Of a stretch of 5,732 bases of DNA, positions 1 to 5,732 are shown piece after piece. The notes beneath the pieces were generated by a model. The model did no database searches. It had not been told where the DNA came from and worked only from the letters and a program-made list of their open reading frames with translations. Source of the stretch: DATARH01 sp035604035 (GTDB lineage Bacteria > Pseudomonadota > Alphaproteobacteria > ATCC43930 > CGMCC-115725); NCBI GenBank assembly GCA_035604035.1, contig DATNJF010000319.1, forward strand, positions 1 through 5,732, read 5' to 3'. A program made the position numbers and the translations under genes. Positions within the stretch are counted from its first letter, which is position 1. Each line of letters starts with the position of its first letter.

Positions 1-1
1 C

Positions 2-832
2 GAAAGCGGTTGCGGCAAGACGACGATGGGCCGCTGCATCCTGCGGCTCGAAAAGCCGACCGAGGGCGCGATCCTCTACGATGGGGTCGATATCGCCGGC
101 CTTGATCGCCGATCGCTGGTCGGGCTGCGGCGGCGCATCCAGGTCATCTTCCAGGACCCCTACAGCTCGCTGAACCCGCGGCAAAAGGTCGGCTCGATCC
201 TCAGCGAGCCAATGCGGGTGCACGGCATCGAGCCGGACGCCAAACGCCGCGAGGCGCGGGTCAAAGAGCTGTTGTCGATCTGCGGGCTCAACCCGAATTT
301 CGCCGACCGCTATCCACATGAGATGTCCGGCGGCCAGCGCCAGCGAGTCGGCATCGCCCGGGCGCTCGCCGTCGATCCCGAATTTATCGTCTGCGACGAG
401 GCGGTCTCGGCGCTCGATGTGTCGATCCAGGCACAGATCATCAACCTGCTCGAGGATCTGCGCGAGAAGTTCAACCTGACCTACCTGTTCATCGCGCACG
501 ACCTCAGCGTGGTGCGGCATCTCTGCCAGCGCGTCGCGGTGATGTATCTCGGCCACGTCGTCGAGCTCGCCGAGTGCGACGAGGTCTTCGACAACCCATT
601 GCACCCCTATACCAAGGCGCTGCTCGCGGCGGTGCCGGTGCCCGACCCGACGGTCGAGGCCGACCGCACCTTCCAGCCGCTGTCGGGCGAGGTGCCGAGC
701 CCGATCAACCCGCCCAAGGGCTGCGTGTTTCACCCGCGCTGCCCGATCGCGGTCGAGGAATGCCGGCAGCTGATCCCCGAGTTGCGCGAGTTACGCCCGG
801 GTCATTGGGCCGCGTGCAGTCAGGTCGCTTAA
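2..832 (+). CDS. OppF/DppF-type peptide-family ABC transporter ATP-binding protein (5'-truncated by window edge)
   Basis: Cytoplasmic ATPase that hydrolyses ATP to drive an Opp/Dpp/Nik-type importer, normally paired with an OppD-like ATPase. The open frame runs to the first base of the window and enters inside Walker A (ESGCGKTT), so the ATG at 26 is internal and roughly 45-55 N-terminal residues are missing. Numbering the visible 276 residues from base 2: Q-loop VIFQDPYSSLNPR (Q51), ABC signature MSGGQRQR (108-115), Walker B and D-loop CDEAVSALD (D132, E133), H-loop IAHD (H166). The oligo_HPY C-terminal region follows, with HPYTKALL from 201 and cysteines 241, 247, 254 and 272. The long Q-loop with LNPR favours OppF/DppF over OppD/DppD. 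Ala134 stands where DEP is usual. It ends in TAA at 830-832, 41 bp before the first binding-protein gene, and is probably co-transcribed with it. Family assignment is very secure; substrate is unknown, so no symbol is given. Confidence 0.96.
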   Translation, partial: ESGCGKTTMGRCILRLEKPTEGAILYDGVDIAGLDRRSLVGLRRRIQVIFQDPYSSLNPRQKVGSILSEPMRVHGIEPDAKRREARVKELLSICGLNPNFADRYPHEMSGGQRQRVGIARALAVDPEFIVCDEAVSALDVSIQAQIINLLEDLREKFNLTYLFIAHDLSVVRHLCQRVAVMYLGHVVELAECDEVFDNPLHPYTKALLAAVPVPDPTVEADRTFQPLSGEVPSPINPPKGCVFHPRCPIAVEECRQLIPELRELRPGHWAACSQVA

Positions 833-860
833 ATCGCCACAACGCGAATAGTCGGTAGGG

Positions 861-873
861 AAGGAAACGGGAG
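861..873 (+). promoter_or_regulatory. Ribosome-binding site of binding-protein gene A
   Basis: AAGGA at 861-865 lies 8 nt before the ATG at 874, and GGGAG directly abuts the start. The purine-rich stretch supports this ATG as the start. It also gives a protein beginning with a complete signal peptide. The remainder of the 41-bp gap shows no recognisable promoter or terminator. Confidence 0.7.
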
Positions 874-2493
874 ATGAAGACGCCGCAAGTTCTGATGGCG
901 GCCGGGCTTGGCCTGGCTCTCGCAGCCCCAGTGCCGCCGGCCCGAGCCGACGATACGCCAAAGCGCGGCGGTACCCTCACCTACATGATCCCGGCCGACG
1001 CGCCGCCGAGCTTTGACGGCCACCGCGAGGAGACCTATGCGACGATCCATTCGGTCTCGCCGTTCTACAGCGTCTTGCTCCGCATCGATCCTGATAATCC
1101 GTCCTCGACGACGGACTTCGTCTGCGACCTCTGCACGGAAATCCCGAAACCGACCGACGACGGCAAGACTTACACTTTCAAGATTCTGACCGGCGTCACC
1201 TTCCAGGACGGGAATCCGCTGACCGCGGCCGACGTCGCCGCGAGCTGGAATGAGATCACCTTCCCGCCCGAGGGCGTGTTGAGCGCGCGCGGCAGCAATT
1301 ACCGGGCGATCATCGACAAGATCGAAGCACCCGACGCGACCACCGTGGTCTTTCACCTGAAGTTTGCGACCAGCGCGTTCTTGCCGGCGGTCGCCGACCC
1401 GTTCGCCTACATCTATGAGAATAAGATCCTCGACGATCCCAGCAAGGGACCACACTGGTACGAAAAGAATGTGATGGGTTCGGGCCCGTTCAACTTCGTC
1501 AGCTACGATGTCGGGCAGTCGATCAAAGGCGTCAAGAACCCGAACTACTATCGCAAGGGCCTGCCTTATCTTGATGGGTTCGTCGGCATCTACGCGCCGA
1601 AGGAAGCGACCCGCGTCGCCGCGATCCGCTCCGACCAAGCGGCGATCGAGTTCCGCGGCCTGCCCCCCTCGGCCCGCGACGAGCTGCTGAAAGACCTCGG
1701 CGACCAGATTACGGTGCAGGAGAGTGTGTGGAATTGCGGCAGCGAGGTGATGTTCAATCACAAGCAAAAGCCGTTCGACGACCCGCGCGTGCGCCGCGCC
1801 CTGTCGCTGGCGCTCGACCGTTGGGGCGGCGCGCAGGCGCTGGCGAAAATCGCCATCGTCAAGGCGGTCGGCGGCATTGTCTTCCCCGGCTCGCCGCTCG
1901 CCGCGACCGACGACGAACTCAAGCAGATGGCCGGGTTCTGGCCCGATATCGAGAAATCGCGGGCCGAGGCCAAACGACTATTGCACGAGGCTGGCGCCGA
2001 CAATCTCAGCTTTGAACTGCTCAACCGCGACGTCGACCAGCCTTATAAATATGTCGGCATCTGGATGGTCGATCAGTGGTCGAAGATCGGGGTCAAGGTG
2101 ACCCAGAAAGTCGCGTCGACCGGTCCGTGGTTCGCGGCGATGCGCTCGGGCGAGTTCAGCGTGGTGCACTACCCGATCTGCCACAGCGTGGTGAACCCGG
2201 TGCTCGACGTGCAGCCCTACCTGCCGAAATCGATCAGCGAAGAGAACATGGGCTACTACGACGACGACGACGAGGTCGCGCTCTACGACAAGCTGCTGCA
2301 CGAGACCGATCCGGCGAAGCAGCACGACGAGATGACCCAGTTCCAAAAGCTGGTCATGGACACCCAGGCGCACGCGATGATGGTGCTATGGTGGAACCGG
2401 ATCATGCCATACCGGTCCTACGTCAAAGGCTGGAAGATTAGCCCCAGCCATTACATCAACCAGGATTTGGCGACGGTCTGGCTCGACAAGTAA
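874..2493 (+). CDS. Periplasmic ABC transporter substrate-binding protein, family 5 (SBP_bac_5), copy A
   Basis: Predicted secreted receptor that captures a solute and delivers it to the peptide-family importer; 539 residues, normal length for the family. A Sec-type signal peptide covers residues 1-25 (Lys2, a hydrophobic core, then ARA before DDTPK). Family-5 hallmarks in order: CDLC (84-87), TYTFKI (99-104), FQDG (110-113) and LTAADVAAS, GSGPF, PYLDGF, then PFDDPRVRRAL (300-310) and GGIVFPGSPLAAT. It carries two further cysteines, C288 (WNCG) and C436 (PICHS). Compared with copies B and C it has four extra residues, one near position 140 and three in DDPSKGPHW (187-195). A DDDDE run lies at 463-467. 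Over mature residues 26-139 it is 78% identical to C and 74% to B by hand count. It is first in the tandem array, directly after the ATPase gene. The substrate is not deducible; peptides are only the family's classical ligand. Confidence 0.95.
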   Translation: MKTPQVLMAAGLGLALAAPVPPARADDTPKRGGTLTYMIPADAPPSFDGHREETYATIHSVSPFYSVLLRIDPDNPSSTTDFVCDLCTEIPKPTDDGKTYTFKILTGVTFQDGNPLTAADVAASWNEITFPPEGVLSARGSNYRAIIDKIEAPDATTVVFHLKFATSAFLPAVADPFAYIYENKILDDPSKGPHWYEKNVMGSGPFNFVSYDVGQSIKGVKNPNYYRKGLPYLDGFVGIYAPKEATRVAAIRSDQAAIEFRGLPPSARDELLKDLGDQITVQESVWNCGSEVMFNHKQKPFDDPRVRRALSLALDRWGGAQALAKIAIVKAVGGIVFPGSPLAATDDELKQMAGFWPDIEKSRAEAKRLLHEAGADNLSFELLNRDVDQPYKYVGIWMVDQWSKIGVKVTQKVASTGPWFAAMRSGEFSVVHYPICHSVVNPVLDVQPYLPKSISEENMGYYDDDDEVALYDKLLHETDPAKQHDEMTQFQKLVMDTQAHAMMVLWWNRIMPYRSYVKGWKISPSHYINQDLATVWLDK

Positions 2494-2520
2494 GCCCGGC
2501 CCCAGGGCAAGAACGCGACC

Positions 2521-2526
2521 GGGAGG
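2521..2526 (+). promoter_or_regulatory. Ribosome-binding site of binding-protein gene B
   Basis: GGGAGG lies 5 nt before the ATG at 2532, inside the 38-bp gap after gene A. It belongs to a 13-bp leader block (2514-2526) that matches 12 of 13 bases of the block before gene C (4147-4159). The leader was therefore probably copied together with the gene. Confidence 0.8.
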
Positions 2527-2531
2527 CGGAG

Positions 2532-4139
2532 ATGGATTTGGGGTTTCGGCGGGCGACGGCCCTCGCCGCTGCGCTCATCCTGGCGTCGGCGCTGCCCGCG
2601 GCGGCGGACGACACCCCGAAGCGCGGCGGTACCCTCACCTATATGATCCCGGCCGACGCGCCGCCGAGCTTCGACGGGCACAAGGAGAGCACCTTCGCCA
2701 CGGTGCATGCCTTCGCGCCGTTCTACAGCCTGCTGGTACGCGTCAATCCCGACAATCCGAACTCGACCACCGACATCGTCTGCGATCTCTGCAGCGAGAT
2801 GCCAAAGCCGACCGATGACGGGCGGGCCTACACCTTTAAGATCCGTCAGGGCGTGAAATGGCACGACGGTTCGATCCTGACCGCCGACGACATCGCCGCG
2901 AGCTTTAACGAGATCATCTTCCCACCCGCCGGCGTGCTGAGCCCGCGCCAGAGCAACTTTCTGATGATCGAAAAGGTCGAGGCGACCGACCCGCAGACCG
3001 TCGTCTTTCACCTCAAATTCGCCACTGAGGCGTTCCTCCCGGCGATCGCCAGCCCGTTCAACTGGGTCTACAAAAAGGCGATCCTCGATAAGGACCCGCA
3101 CTGGTACGAGAAGAACGTGATGGGGACCGGCCCCTTCAAGTTCGTCGCCTACGAGACCGGCCAATCGGTCAAGGGCGAGCGCAACACCGATTATTTCGAC
3201 CCGAAGCTGCCCTATCTCGACGGCTTTCTCGCGATCTATGCCGACAAGCAGGCGACCCGGGTCGACGCGATCCGCAGCGACCGCGCCGCGATCGAATTCC
3301 GCGGCATGCCGCCCTCCTCGCGCGACGAGCTTATCGCAGCGCTCGGCGACAAGCTCACCGTTCAGGAAGGCGACTGGGATGTCGGCAGCGCGATCACGGT
3401 CAACCACGAGAAAAAGCCGTTCGACGATGTGCGCGTCCGGCGCGCCCTGACCCTGGCGATCGACCGCTGGGGCGGGGCGCCGCCGCTGTCCAAAGTCGCC
3501 ATCGTGCAGACGGTGGGCGGCATCGTCTTCCCGGGCTCACCGCTGGCGGCGACCAAGGACGAGCTGCAGCAGCTCGCCGGCTATTGGCCCGATATCGAGA
3601 AGTCGCGGGCCGAAGCGAAACGGCTGTTGAAGGAAGCCGGCGCCGAAGGCCTCGCGTTCGAGCTCCTCAACCGCAATGTCGACCAGCCCTACAAATACGT
3701 CGCGACTTGGGTGATCGACCAGTGGAGCAAGATTGGGCTGCACGTGACGCAAAAGGTCGTGCCGACCGGCCCGTGGTTCGAGGCAATGCGCAAGGGCGAT
3801 TTCGACGTCGTCGTCGAGGCGCCCGGCTATGGCATCGTCAACCCACTGATGGACATCCAGAAATTCCTGCCGTCCGCGGTCGATGCCGAGAACTACGCGC
3901 GTTACGAGGACAAGCAGGCGGTCGAGCTCTACGACACGATGCTGCACGAGACCGACCCGGCGAAGCAGCGCGCGGCGACGCGGGCGTTCGAGACCTACAT
4001 GCTCGACACCCAAGCGCACGCGGCGATGGGGTTGTGGTGGCACCGCATCGTGCCCTATCGGTCTTATGTGAAGGGGTTCAAGATCGCGCCGACGCACTTC
4101 GTCAATCAAGATCTGGCGCGGATCTGGCTCGACCAATAG
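2532..4139 (+). CDS. Periplasmic ABC transporter substrate-binding protein, family 5 (SBP_bac_5), copy B
   Basis: Second receptor of the array, 535 residues, predicted periplasmic. The signal peptide covers residues 1-25: Arg6-Arg7, a strongly hydrophobic Ala/Leu core, then AAA before DDTPK. The family-5 pattern is complete, with CDLC (84-87), YTFKI, WHDG, GTGPF, PYLDGF, PFDDVRVRRAL and GGIVFPGSPLAAT. Residues 26-50 are identical to copy A. Unlike A and C it has only the two CDLC cysteines; the other two positions are V284 and G432. Its segment at 424-465, including EAPGYGIVNP, matches A and C at only 15 of 42 positions each, although the flanking sequence is well conserved. This suggests a different ligand, as an inference. 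It begins 38 bp after A and ends in TAG, 27 bp before C. No frameshift or stop interrupts it. Functional class is secure; ligand is unknown. Confidence 0.95.
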   Translation: MDLGFRRATALAAALILASALPAAADDTPKRGGTLTYMIPADAPPSFDGHKESTFATVHAFAPFYSLLVRVNPDNPNSTTDIVCDLCSEMPKPTDDGRAYTFKIRQGVKWHDGSILTADDIAASFNEIIFPPAGVLSPRQSNFLMIEKVEATDPQTVVFHLKFATEAFLPAIASPFNWVYKKAILDKDPHWYEKNVMGTGPFKFVAYETGQSVKGERNTDYFDPKLPYLDGFLAIYADKQATRVDAIRSDRAAIEFRGMPPSSRDELIAALGDKLTVQEGDWDVGSAITVNHEKKPFDDVRVRRALTLAIDRWGGAPPLSKVAIVQTVGGIVFPGSPLAATKDELQQLAGYWPDIEKSRAEAKRLLKEAGAEGLAFELLNRNVDQPYKYVATWVIDQWSKIGLHVTQKVVPTGPWFEAMRKGDFDVVVEAPGYGIVNPLMDIQKFLPSAVDAENYARYEDKQAVELYDTMLHETDPAKQRAATRAFETYMLDTQAHAAMGLWWHRIVPYRSYVKGFKIAPTHFVNQDLARIWLDQ

Positions 4140-4153
4140 AGCCAAGCGCGAAC

Positions 4154-4159
4154 GGGAGG
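4154..4159 (+). promoter_or_regulatory. Ribosome-binding site of binding-protein gene C
   Basis: GGGAGG lies 7 nt before the ATG at 4167, within the 27-bp gap after gene B. The spacing is ideal for this ATG, which also gives a complete signal peptide. The in-frame TTG at codon 5 has no better-placed site. Confidence 0.8.
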
Positions 4160-4166
4160 GACGGTT

Positions 4167-5732
4167 ATGCGACACAATTTGACAGGAGCAATCGTTCTAG
4201 CCGGCGGGCTCGCGCTCTGCGGCACCCCACCATCCCTCGCCGACGACGCGCCAAAGCGCGGCGGCATCCTTACCTATCTGATCCCGGCCGACGCGCCGCC
4301 GAGCTTCGACGGGCATCGCGAGGGCACGTACGCGACCGTGCATATGACGGCGCCGTTTTACAGCGTGCTGATCCGCGTCAACCCCGAGAACCCGTCCTCG
4401 ACAACGGATTTCGTCTGCGATCTGTGCACCGAGATGCCGGGCCCGACCGATAGCGGCAAAACCTACACCTTCAAGATCCGCGATGGGGTCAAGTTCCACG
4501 ATGGGAGTCCGCTCACCGCCGCTGATGTTGCCGCCAGCTGGCAGGAAATCATCGATCCGCCGGAAGGTAAGATCAGCGCCCGACAAGCGTTCTACTCAAT
4601 GATCGACAAGGTGGAGGCGCCCGATCCGGGCACGGTCGTCTTCCACCTCAAATACGCAACCAGCGCCTTCCTCCCTGCGCTCGCCGATCCCTTCGCCTAC
4701 ATCTACGAGAAAGCGATCCTCGATAAGGACCCGCATTGGTACGAGAAGAACATCATGGGCTCCGGCCCGTTCAAGTTCGTCAGCTACGAGGCCGGGCAGT
4801 CGATCAAAGGAGAGCGCAATCCGGATTATTATCGCAAGGGCTTGCCCTATCTCGACGGGTTTGTCGGCATCTTCGCGCCGAAGCTGGCGACGCGGCTTGA
4901 CGCGATCCGCTCAGACCAGGCGGCGATGGAGTTTCGCAGCGAACCGCCGTCGGCACGCGACCAGTTGGTCAAGGAGCTGGGCGACAAGATCGCCGTGCAG
5001 GAGAGCGATTGGAACTGCGGCAACCTTGTTACCTACAACCACAGGAAAAAGCCGTTCGACGATGTCCGGGTGCGCCGCGCGTTGTCGCTCGCGATCGATC
5101 AGTGGAAGGGCGCGCCGGCGCTCTCGAAGATTGCGATCGTCCACACCGTGGGTGGCATCGTTTTCCCGGGCTCGCCGCTCGCCGCCACCAAGGACGAGCT
5201 GCAGCAGCTCGCCGGGTTCTGGCCCGACATCGACAAATCGCGCACCGAGGCCAAACGGCTCTTGCATGAGGCCGGGGCCGACAATCTGAGTTTTGAGCTG
5301 CTCAACCGCGATGTCGACCAGCCCTACAAATACATCGGCGCCTTTGTCATCGACGAGTGGAGCAAGATCGGCGTCAAAGTGACGCAAAGGGTCGTGCCCA
5401 CCGGCCCGTGGATCGAGAGTATGCGCACCGGCACCTTCGACGTGACGATGGAGGCGAATTGCCAGAGCGTGGTCAACCCGCCGCTCGATGTCAGCAAGTA
5501 CCTGCCGTATACGATCTTTCCCGACAATTTCGGCGGCTACCAGGACCAAACCGAAATCGACCTCTACAACAAGATGCTGCACGAGACCGATCCGGTGAAG
5601 CAGCGGGTCGACATGCGCGATTTCGAAAAATACGTCGTCGACACCCAGGCGCATGAATTGCCCTTGACCTTCTGGTACCGGATTATCCCGTACCGCTCGT
5701 ATGTGAAGGGCTGGAAAATAAGCCCCAGCCAC
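4167..5732 (+). CDS. Periplasmic ABC transporter substrate-binding protein, family 5 (SBP_bac_5), copy C (3'-truncated by window edge)
   Basis: Third receptor of the array. Codon-by-codon reading gives 522 uninterrupted codons to the last base of the window, ending in KISPSH. Copies A and B continue 13 residues beyond that point, so the full protein should be about 535 residues, like B. The signal peptide covers residues 1-25, with Arg2, a hydrophobic core, then SLA before DDAPK. The motif order matches the other copies: CDLC (84-87), TYTFKI, FHDG and LTAADVAAS, GSGPF, PYLDGF, PFDDVRVRRAL, GGIVFPGSPLAAT. As in A there are cysteines in WNCG (C284) and before SVVNP (C432). Cys18 lies inside the signal peptide, and LALC is a poor lipobox, so a soluble periplasmic protein is more likely than a lipoprotein. 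It is closer to A than to B (78% against 74% over residues 26-139, by hand). The truncation is only the window boundary. Ligand is unknown. Confidence 0.93.
   Translation, partial: MRHNLTGAIVLAGGLALCGTPPSLADDAPKRGGILTYLIPADAPPSFDGHREGTYATVHMTAPFYSVLIRVNPENPSSTTDFVCDLCTEMPGPTDSGKTYTFKIRDGVKFHDGSPLTAADVAASWQEIIDPPEGKISARQAFYSMIDKVEAPDPGTVVFHLKYATSAFLPALADPFAYIYEKAILDKDPHWYEKNIMGSGPFKFVSYEAGQSIKGERNPDYYRKGLPYLDGFVGIFAPKLATRLDAIRSDQAAMEFRSEPPSARDQLVKELGDKIAVQESDWNCGNLVTYNHRKKPFDDVRVRRALSLAIDQWKGAPALSKIAIVHTVGGIVFPGSPLAATKDELQQLAGFWPDIDKSRTEAKRLLHEAGADNLSFELLNRDVDQPYKYIGAFVIDEWSKIGVKVTQRVVPTGPWIESMRTGTFDVTMEANCQSVVNPPLDVSKYLPYTIFPDNFGGYQDQTEIDLYNKMLHETDPVKQRVDMRDFEKYVVDTQAHELPLTFWYRIIPYRSYVKGWKISPSH

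Larger units (their letters stand above)
874..5732 (+). repeat. Tandem array of three paralogous binding-protein genes
   Basis: Three head-to-tail units of about 1.6 kb (from 874, 2532 and 4167) encode colinear proteins of the same family, with equal signal-peptide lengths and the same order of motifs. Exact DNA matches between copies include 37 bp shared by B and C (2644-2680 and 4279-4315); copy A matches the first 28 bp of this block (986-1013). Another 29 bp is shared by B and C (3552-3580 and 5187-5215). Divergence elsewhere shows the duplication is old. The array may continue past the right edge. Confidence 0.85.

Noticed and set aside
26..28. ATG at 26 as the start of the ATPase gene
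   Set aside because: The frame is open upstream and encodes the Walker A lysine and glycines, so this Met is internal.
829..1767. 312-codon open frame on the minus strand opposite copy A
   Set aside because: It lies antisense to a clear binding-protein gene, is rich in Arg, Val, Asp and Gly, and shows no family motif. Long antisense frames are expected in GC-rich genes.
2494..2508. GCCC/GGGC inverted repeat after gene A, considered as a terminator
   Set aside because: The stem is only 4 bp with a 7-nt loop and has no T-run. It is too weak to call.
2547..2552. Arg6-Arg7 of copy B as a twin-arginine export motif
   Set aside because: The flanking residues (GFRRATAL) lack the Tat consensus and the other copies have ordinary Sec-type signals.
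2451..3407. 318-codon open frame on the minus strand opposite copy B
   Set aside because: It resembles the antisense frame opposite copy A only because the sense genes are paralogs. There is no independent coding evidence.
3537..4175. 212-codon minus-strand frame across the B-C junction
   Set aside because: It is a shadow of copy B's 3' end and the short gap, with Arg/Leu/Val-rich composition and no motif.
4212..4223. LALC in the signal peptide of copy C as a lipoprotein box
   Set aside because: The residue before Cys is Leu where Gly, Ala or Ser is expected. A normal SLA cleavage site before DDAPK matches the other copies.
3584..4453. 289-codon plus-strand frame spanning the end of B and the start of C
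   Set aside because: It is out of frame with two well-supported genes and reads as Arg-rich shadow sequence.
4911..5732. 273-codon minus-strand frame opposite copy C
   Set aside because: It is antisense to a continuous, motif-complete binding-protein gene and is again a GC-skew shadow.

Overview
The window is GC-rich coding DNA with all genes on the + strand and almost no intergenic space. The GC-rich third codon positions, purine-rich GGGAGG-type ribosome sites and protein style suggest a high-GC proteobacterium, most likely an alphaproteobacterium. This is inference from composition and family style, and no marker gene is present to fix the taxon.

Layout. (1) 2-832: the 3' part of an OppF/DppF-type ATPase of a peptide-family (Opp/Dpp/Nik) ABC importer. 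It is cut by the left window edge inside the Walker A motif. (2) 874-2493, (3) 2532-4139 and (4) 4167-5732: three consecutive, intact-looking paralogous genes for periplasmic family-5 (SBP_bac_5) substrate-binding proteins, called A, B and C below. C runs off the right edge about 13 codons before its expected stop. The gaps are 41, 38 and 27 bp. Each holds a ribosome-binding site and no convincing terminator or promoter, so the four genes are probably one transcript.

How the parts fit. The ATPase would power a transporter whose permeases, and probably the partner OppD/DppD-type ATPase, lie outside the window, most likely upstream. The three binding proteins are exported by Sec-type signal peptides, all predicted to be cut after residue 25. 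They would capture ligand in the periplasm and deliver it to the shared permease. By hand alignment their first 114 mature residues are 74-78% identical, while a 42-residue segment in the C-terminal half is only 36-48% identical. This looks like one transporter with several receptors that have diverged in ligand preference. The ligand (peptide, opine, glycoside, nickel chelate or other) cannot be read from the sequence.

Points worth a second look are the tandem triplication itself, a pair of cysteines present in A and C but both absent in B, the localized divergence, and near-identical DNA blocks between copies. I found no RNA gene, CRISPR array, insertion sequence or clearly novel system. 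The window is best described as an amplified solute-receptor array.
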